A stretch of 64,000 nucleotides of DNA from Massilia eburnea. Its GTDB lineage: Bacteria; Pseudomonadota; Gammaproteobacteria; Burkholderiales; Burkholderiaceae_D. Position 1 is the stretch's first letter. Each line of letters begins with the position of its first letter. A program made the position numbers and the translations under genes. Location: positions 16,820-80,819 of the forward strand of contig NZ_WNKX01000024.1 in assembly GCF_009720745.1 (NCBI RefSeq), written 5' to 3'. The notes beneath the pieces are model-generated. The model did no database searches. It was given only the letters and a program-made list of their open reading frames with translations, and was not told the origin of the DNA. Shown here one piece after another: positions 59,959 through 64,000 of the stretch.

Positions 59959-60624
59959 TTACACCGAAGCCAGCTGGACGCGCATTGCGTCGATCACGGC
60001 CTTGTAGTCAGGCTGGCCGAAGATCGCGGAACCTGCCACGAAGGTATCTGCGCCGGCTTCCGCTGCTGCCTTGATGTTGTCGATCTTGATGCCGCCGTCG
60101 ACTTCCAGCATGATGTCACGGCCGGATTCATCGATGCGGCGGCGCGCTTCGGCGATCTTCTTCAGCGCCTGCGGGATGAAGGACTGGCCGCCGAAACCTG
60201 GGTTGACGGACATGATCAGGATCATGTCGATCTTGTCCATGACGTGGTCCAGGTAGCTCAGTGGGGTGGCGGGGTTGAATACCAGGCCGGCCTTGCAGCC
60301 GTTGTCGCGGATCAGTTGCAGCGAACGGTCGATGTGGTCGGACGCTTCCGGGTGGAAGGTGATGATGTTGGCGCCAGCCTTGGCGAAATCAGGGATGATG
60401 CGGTCGACCGGCTTGACCATCAGGTGCACGTCGATCGGCACTTGCACGTGCGGGCGGATCGCCTGGCAAACCAGCGGGCCGACGGTCAGGTTCGGCACGT
60501 AATGGTTGTCCATCACGTCGAAGTGGATGATGTCGGCGCCGGAAGCAACAACATTGCGGACCTCTTCACCCAGGCGGGCGAAGTCGGCGGACAGGATGCT
60601 CGGAGCGATACGGAAAGTGGTCAT
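59959..60624 (-). CDS. rpe: Ribulose-phosphate 3-epimerase
   Basis: The 221-residue TIM-barrel enzyme interconverts ribulose 5-phosphate and xylulose 5-phosphate in the pentose phosphate pathway. It has the family metal and catalytic segments 'IAPSILSADFARLGEEV', 'FDVMDNHYVPNLTVGPLVCQ', 'HLMVKPVDRIIPDF', 'MSVNPGFGGQSFIPQALKKI' and 'LEVDGGIKIDNIKAAAEAGADTFVAGSAIFG'. It heads the leftward rpe-gph-trp transcript, and its product feeds the ribose-phosphate pool used by TrpD through PRPP. Confidence 0.97.
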   Translation of the reverse strand: MTTFRIAPSILSADFARLGEEVRNVVASGADIIHFDVMDNHYVPNLTVGPLVCQAIRPHVQVPIDVHLMVKPVDRIIPDFAKAGANIITFHPEASDHIDRSLQLIRDNGCKAGLVFNPATPLSYLDHVMDKIDMILIMSVNPGFGGQSFIPQALKKIAEARRRIDESGRDIMLEVDGGIKIDNIKAAAEAGADTFVAGSAIFGQPDYKAVIDAMRVQLASV

Positions 60625-60726
60625 GGCTGGTCGGCTGGTAAAAAAAGATGCGTTATTTTACGCTGGTGTGCGGACGCTGTCCGATTGCTTGGACTAGAAT
60701 TGCCCAATTGTTACGAAGGAAACCCC

Positions 60727-61101
60727 ATGGCCAAGTATGAGTTTACGGTCGAGGTACGTACCCAGTACCTGCCGGAACAGTCCAACCCGGACCGCACCAA
60801 TTTTGTATTTACTTACACAATCACCATCAAAAACACCGGCACCGTGCCGGCGCAACTGATTTCCCGCCACTGGGTGATCACCGATGCCAATAACCACGTG
60901 GAAGAAGTGCGCGGCCTTGGCGTGGTAGGGCACCAGCCATTGCTGGCGCCGGGCGAGGTGTTCGAGTACACCAGCGGCACCCAGCTGCGCACGCAGCAGG
61001 GCTCCATGGTCGGCGAATACTTCTGCGTGGCCGAGGATGGCCACCAGTTTGAAACCAAGATTCCAGAGTTCGTGCTGTCGCTGCCGCGGACGTTGCACTA
61101 A
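60727..61101 (+). CDS. apaG: ApaG protein
   Basis: The start is the ATG at 60727, preceded by 'gaaggaaacccc'. The 124-residue protein is a single fibronectin-III-like ApaG domain: 'FTVEVRTQYLPEQSNP', 'FTYTITIKNTGTVPAQLISRHWVITDANN', 'GVVGHQPLLAPGEVFEYTSG' and 'MVGEYFCVAEDGHQFETKIPEF'. ApaG has been linked to Co2+/Mg2+ handling in Salmonella, but its molecular role is unsettled. It is divergent from rpe and lies directly against the convergent small membrane gene. Confidence 0.96.
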   Translation: MAKYEFTVEVRTQYLPEQSNPDRTNFVFTYTITIKNTGTVPAQLISRHWVITDANNHVEEVRGLGVVGHQPLLAPGEVFEYTSGTQLRTQQGSMVGEYFCVAEDGHQFETKIPEFVLSLPRTLH

Positions 61102-61206
61102 TTATTTGTCGCCGTCCTTCTTCTTTTTGTTGGACGGCAGCGTCCACCAGACGATGAATACCAGCAGGAACAGCGCCACAACCGCTTCAAGCATCAGATA
61201 CCACAT
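61102..61206 (-). CDS. 34-residue single-pass membrane protein
   Basis: On the minus strand, ATG at 61206-61204 opens 34 codons ending with TAA at 61104-61102, flush with the apaG stop. The product begins MWYLMLEAVVALFLLVFIVW and ends 'TLPSNKKKKDGDK'. This is one membrane helix with a lysine-rich tail, the look of a small bacterial membrane peptide. AGGTG lies about seven bases before the ATG. The gene is divergent from mltA, whose start is 13 bp away, so the two promoters must overlap the neighbouring coding regions. The function is unknown. Confidence 0.65.
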   Translation of the reverse strand: MWYLMLEAVVALFLLVFIVWWTLPSNKKKKDGDK

Positions 61207-61218
61207 AGATAACACCTC

Positions 61219-62445
61219 ATGTTTTTGACACGCCGTAGTTTACCCGTTTGCGTCTCCGCCGTCGCGTTGATGCTGGCCGGCTGCGTTACGCCGCCACCGC
61301 CTCCGCCCGTCAAACCGCCGCAACCCGCGCCGACCGTGCCCGCCCAGCCGCCCGCCCAGCCGCCGCAGCCGACCGTTCCTGCAACCCCGGCGCCGCCTGC
61401 CAAGGCGGAATTCATCCCCGCACGTTTCGCCGATTTGCCGGGCTGGAACCGCGATGACCTGCGCGCCGCATGGCCGGCCTTCATGCTGTCCTGCTCCAAG
61501 ATGGCTGGCAGCGCGGATTGGAAAGAGCCTTGCGCCATTGCTAAAACGGTGGACGCCAACAGCGAATCGGCCATCCGCCTGTATTTTGAATCGTTCTTCG
61601 ACCCACACCAGGTCATTGGTCCCGATGGCGCCGACAACGGCTTGATTACCGGCTATTACGAGCCGTTGCTGCGCGGCTCCCGGAAGCGGGGCGGTCCTTA
61701 CCAGACGCCTTTGTACAAGGTGCCGGACGATATGGTCATCATTGATCTGGGTTCCGTTTATCCGGAGCTGGCAAACAAGCGCGTGCGCGGCCGCCTGAAA
61801 GGCAAGCGCGTGGTGCCTTATCCGGCGCGCGATGAAATCAGCAAGTCCGGCCTGCCGGGCAATGAGCTGCTGTGGGTGGACGACGCGGTGGAAGCCTTCT
61901 TCCTGGAAGTGCAGGGCTCCGGCCGCGTACAGATGGCCGACGGCGAAACCGTGCGCGTAGCGTATGCCGACCAGAATGGCCGCCCATACCAGTCGATTGG
62001 CAAATGGCTGGTGCAAAAGGGCGAGCTGACTATCGAGCAGGCCACCGCTCAGGGCATCAAGGCCTGGATCGATGGCCATCCGACCCGCCAGCAAGAGCTG
62101 TTCAATGCCAACCCGAGCTACGTCTTCTTCAAGGAAGAAAAGCTGCCCGACCCGAAAGTCGGCCCCAAGGGGACCTTGAACGTGCCGCTGACGCCGCAGC
62201 GCTCCGTGGCGATCGACCGCAACCAGTTGCCGCTAGGCGCACCGGTTTACCTGAACACCACCTTGCCTGGCGATGATGAAATGCCGCTGCAAAGGCTGAT
62301 GATGGCGCAGGATACGGGTGGTGCAATCAAAGGCGCCGTCCGACTGGACTTCTTCTTCGGCTTTGGCGCCGAAGCCGCCGACTTGGCGGGCCGCATGAAA
62401 CAGCGCGGCAATATCTGGGTGCTGCTGCCGAAACTCGCGCGGTAA
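61219..62445 (+). CDS. mltA: Membrane-bound lytic murein transglycosylase A
   Basis: The 408-residue precursor has a lipobox signal (SLPVCVSAVALMLAGC) and a long proline-rich linker (residues about 25-55). The MltA domain follows: 'GLITGYYEPLLRGSRKRGGPYQTPLYKVP', 'NELLWVDDAVEAFFLEVQGSGRVQ' and 'YQSIGKWLV', ending with the 3D domain 'AQDTGGAIKGAVRLDFFFGFG', which contains the catalytic Asp. It is an outer-membrane lipoprotein that cleaves peptidoglycan glycan strands to anhydro-muropeptides. No ribosome site is obvious before the ATG. Confidence 0.95.
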   Translation: MFLTRRSLPVCVSAVALMLAGCVTPPPPPPVKPPQPAPTVPAQPPAQPPQPTVPATPAPPAKAEFIPARFADLPGWNRDDLRAAWPAFMLSCSKMAGSADWKEPCAIAKTVDANSESAIRLYFESFFDPHQVIGPDGADNGLITGYYEPLLRGSRKRGGPYQTPLYKVPDDMVIIDLGSVYPELANKRVRGRLKGKRVVPYPARDEISKSGLPGNELLWVDDAVEAFFLEVQGSGRVQMADGETVRVAYADQNGRPYQSIGKWLVQKGELTIEQATAQGIKAWIDGHPTRQQELFNANPSYVFFKEEKLPDPKVGPKGTLNVPLTPQRSVAIDRNQLPLGAPVYLNTTLPGDDEMPLQRLMMAQDTGGAIKGAVRLDFFFGFGAEAADLAGRMKQRGNIWVLLPKLAR

Positions 62446-62451
62446 AGCCGC

Positions 62452-62889
62452 TTAGCGCAACACCAGCACCGGCAGGTGCGTGTGGGCGAGGACTTTCTGG
62501 GTTTCGCTTCCGAGGAACAGCTTGTTCAGGCCCTTGCGGCCGTGGGACGCCATCAGGATGATGTCGCAATGGCGTTCCTCGGCAACCTTGACGATCACCT
62601 CATAAGGATTGATCGCCTCGCCCAGCACCGTATCGCATTCGACGCCTGCGGCGCTGGCGGCCGCCAGCACCTTGTCCAGGCCCGCCTGCATATTCACACG
62701 CATCTCCCGGTCGAACACACCGGCATCTGGTAGCACTGCCGCATCAGCCATCGGCACGAAGGGCAGCGGCTGGATCACTGAAACTGCAGTCATGCGCGCC
62801 CCATGGATCTTCGCGAACTCAATCGCAGTCGCGGTAGCCCGTTCCGAAAGCTGCGAGCCATCGGTGGGCAGCAAAATCGATTTGAACAT
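62452..62889 (-). CDS. Universal stress protein (UspA family)
   Basis: The 145-residue protein is a single Usp domain: 'MFKSILLPTDGSQLSERAT' at the start, 'EERHCDIILMASHGRKGLNKLFLGSETQKVLAHTHLPVLVL' at the end. The G-R-K-G...G-S segment indicates an ATP-binding subtype. Such proteins are induced on growth arrest and stress. It is convergent with mltA, and an AGAAAC-type ribosome site precedes the ATG at 62889. Confidence 0.95.
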   Translation of the reverse strand: MFKSILLPTDGSQLSERATATAIEFAKIHGARMTAVSVIQPLPFVPMADAAVLPDAGVFDREMRVNMQAGLDKVLAAASAAGVECDTVLGEAINPYEVIVKVAEERHCDIILMASHGRKGLNKLFLGSETQKVLAHTHLPVLVLR

Positions 62890-63005
62890 GGCGTTTCTCC
62901 GGTCAAATTCACCAGTCCAGTGTAGGTCTGCCCCTCATTGAAAGGCGCACGCTTCGTGCACAACAGCTACAATTGCCCGATAGCTAACCGACTGGAGGAG
63001 AATAT

Positions 63006-63782
63006 ATGGAATACCAGGACCTGCTCGTAGAAGTGCACGACAAAGTGGCATTGATCCGCCTGAACCGTCCGAAGGCAATGAATGCCCTGAACGACAATAT
63101 GATGAATGAGCTGGGCGACGCTTTCGCCAAGTTCGATAAAGACCCAGCTATCCACGTGATCGTGCTGACCGGCAGTGAGAAAGCGTTTGCAGCTGGCGCC
63201 GACATCGCCGCGATGAAGGATTACACCTACCAGGACACCTACCGCGACAACTACATTGGCCGCAACTGGGAGCACATCCTGAAAGTGCGCAAGCCCGTGA
63301 TCGGCGCCGTGGCAGGCTTCACCTTGGGCGGCGGTTGCGAGCTGGCCATGATGTGCGACTTCCTGATCGCAGCCGACAGCGCCAAGTTCGGCCAGCCTGA
63401 GATCAAGGTCGGCGTCACGCCGGGCGCCGGCGGCACCCAACGCCTGCCGCGCACCATCGGCAAGTCGAAAGCCATGGACATGCTCCTGACGACCCGCATG
63501 ATCGACGCCGCCGAAGCAGAGCGCATTGGCCTGGTATCGCGCGTCGTTCCAGCCGCCAGCCTCATTGAAGAAGTATTGAAGATCGCCCAGGGCATCGCCC
63601 AGATGCCGGTATCGGTAGCGATGCAGATCAAGGACTGCGTCAACCGCGCCTTCGAAACCACGCTATCCGAAGGCGTGAACTATGAGCGCCGCCTGTTCCA
63701 CGCAGGCTTCGGCACGCCAGCCCAGCGCGAAGGCATGTACGCCTTCCTGGAAAAGCGCACCCCGAATTTCGAAGGCCTGTAA
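63006..63782 (+). CDS. Enoyl-CoA hydratase
   Basis: The 258-residue crotonase-fold enzyme has the oxyanion-hole segments 'EKAFAAGADIAAMKDYTYQD' and 'GAVAGFTLGGGCELAMMCDFLIAADSAKFGQPEIKVGVTPGAGGTQRLPRTIG'. The two catalytic Glu residues lie in 'GGCELAMM' and 'FGQPEIKVG'. It hydrates 2-enoyl-CoA in beta-oxidation. GGAGGAG lies before the ATG. It stands alone, directly upstream of an rRNA operon promoter region. Confidence 0.95.
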   Translation: MEYQDLLVEVHDKVALIRLNRPKAMNALNDNMMNELGDAFAKFDKDPAIHVIVLTGSEKAFAAGADIAAMKDYTYQDTYRDNYIGRNWEHILKVRKPVIGAVAGFTLGGGCELAMMCDFLIAADSAKFGQPEIKVGVTPGAGGTQRLPRTIGKSKAMDMLLTTRMIDAAEAERIGLVSRVVPAASLIEEVLKIAQGIAQMPVSVAMQIKDCVNRAFETTLSEGVNYERRLFHAGFGTPAQREGMYAFLEKRTPNFEGL

Positions 63783-63790
63783 TTTGGCCC

Positions 63791-63819
63791 TTGCGGTGCA
63801 GCGATCCCTTTGCTATAGT
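63791..63819 (+). promoter_or_regulatory. rRNA operon promoter, upstream copy
   Basis: TTGCGG (63791-63796), a 17-bp spacer and TATAGT (63814-63819) form a sigma-70 promoter just after the enoyl-CoA hydratase gene. The strength and the position point to the rRNA operon that follows. Confidence 0.6.
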
Positions 63820-63878
63820 TCTGTCCCTCGCAACGCAACACTGTCAAAACAGTAAGCGCAGCGAGAAAAAAGAAGGGG

Positions 63879-63907
63879 TTGACGAGTTGCACGCTGTACC
63901 GCATAAT
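63879..63907 (+). promoter_or_regulatory. rRNA operon promoter, downstream copy
   Basis: TTGACG (63879-63884), a 17-bp spacer and CATAAT (63902-63907) form a second strong promoter, preceded by an A-rich stretch (63865-63874) that could act as an UP element. Together with the upstream copy it gives the tandem promoters usual for rRNA operons. Confidence 0.75.
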
Positions 63908-63924
63908 CTCGCTTCTCTGCTGCT

Positions 63925-64000
63925 GACAAACACAACGATTTGTCGCTAAACGCAGCGATCTTTAAAAATCAACAGTCGATAAGTGTGGGCGTTTGACGAT
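63925..64000 (+). other. rRNA operon leader with boxA-like antitermination site (16S gene lies beyond the edge)
   Basis: A hairpin GACAAA/TTTGTC (63925-63930 with 63939-63944) is followed by GATCTTTAAAAATCAACAG (63957-63975), a boxA-like antitermination element. The last 25 bases, 'gataagtgtgggcgtttgac', are like the conserved pre-16S leader of Oxalobacteraceae. The mature 16S rRNA has not begun at base 64000. Confidence 0.7.

Overview
The window is about 64 kb of GC-rich, densely packed chromosome from a betaproteobacterium, most likely of the Oxalobacteraceae (Massilia / Duganella / Janthinobacterium group). The evidence is the protein character throughout, the gene order rpe-gph-trpE-trpG-trpD-(lysE-type)-trpC with mltA and apaG beside it, a UbiH-type hydroxylase next to dsbC, and the rRNA-operon leader at the right end, which resembles Oxalobacteraceae leaders. 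I see no insertion sequence, prophage, integrase or CRISPR array. Nearly all DNA is coding.

Layout. 1-2.4 kb: a three-gene membrane cluster (RDD, SpoIIM-like, and a membrane protein cut by the left edge). 2.4-7 kb: solute-binding protein, DOT1-like methyltransferase, GNAT, MerR/TipAS regulator, DUF1579 and VOC proteins. 7-14 kb: chemoreceptor, two exported metallopeptidases (M28, M13), a long imperfect palindrome, and the U32 protein TrhP/YegQ. 14-20 kb: RidA-like lipoprotein, ParA-like ATPase, a LytS/LytTR two-component pair, a DJ-1/PfpI-YHS fusion and an epoxide-hydrolase-like enzyme. 20-29 kb: MYG1 protein, a GGDEF-EAL-REC protein, a subtilase, and a second LytTR system whose kinase contains a degenerate second kinase half. 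29-37.5 kb: vanadium haloperoxidase-like protein, isocitrate lyase, DUF4424 protein, and two tandem alkaline phosphatases behind a good candidate Pho box. 37.5-42 kb: M16 peptidase, then a lower-GC patch with a GFA protein, a lysozyme-like protein and an ORF that reads through the tRNA-Phe locus. 42-49.3 kb: UbiH-type hydroxylase, dsbC, a molybdenum hydroxylase operon with its own cofactor cytidylyltransferase, and an M61 peptidase. 49.3-54.5 kb: diguanylate cyclase, S41 peptidase, and two paralogous membrane proteins that I cannot assign to a family. 54.5-60.6 kb: the rpe-gph-trpEGDC block. 60.6-64 kb: apaG, a 34-residue membrane peptide gene, mltA, a universal stress protein, an enoyl-CoA hydratase and the promoters and leader of an rRNA operon whose 16S gene must start just beyond the right edge.

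The strongest non-textbook observations are these. (1) A 25-codon leader peptide with three Trp codons, followed by a hairpin and T-run, lies between gph and trpE and looks like a trp attenuator internal to the operon. (2) Two adjacent paralogous membrane proteins carry an N-terminal module and a domain whose predicted topology matches the ribosomal L7/L12 C-terminal domain. (3) One protein contains two LytS-type kinase halves, the second lacking its phospho-acceptor His, and a small cupin-like exported protein is encoded between it and its response regulator. (4) A Pho box with a correctly spaced -10 precedes the alkaline phosphatase pair. (5) A 34-residue membrane protein gene lies between apaG and mltA. 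Function calls rest on motif reading and family knowledge. No database search was run.
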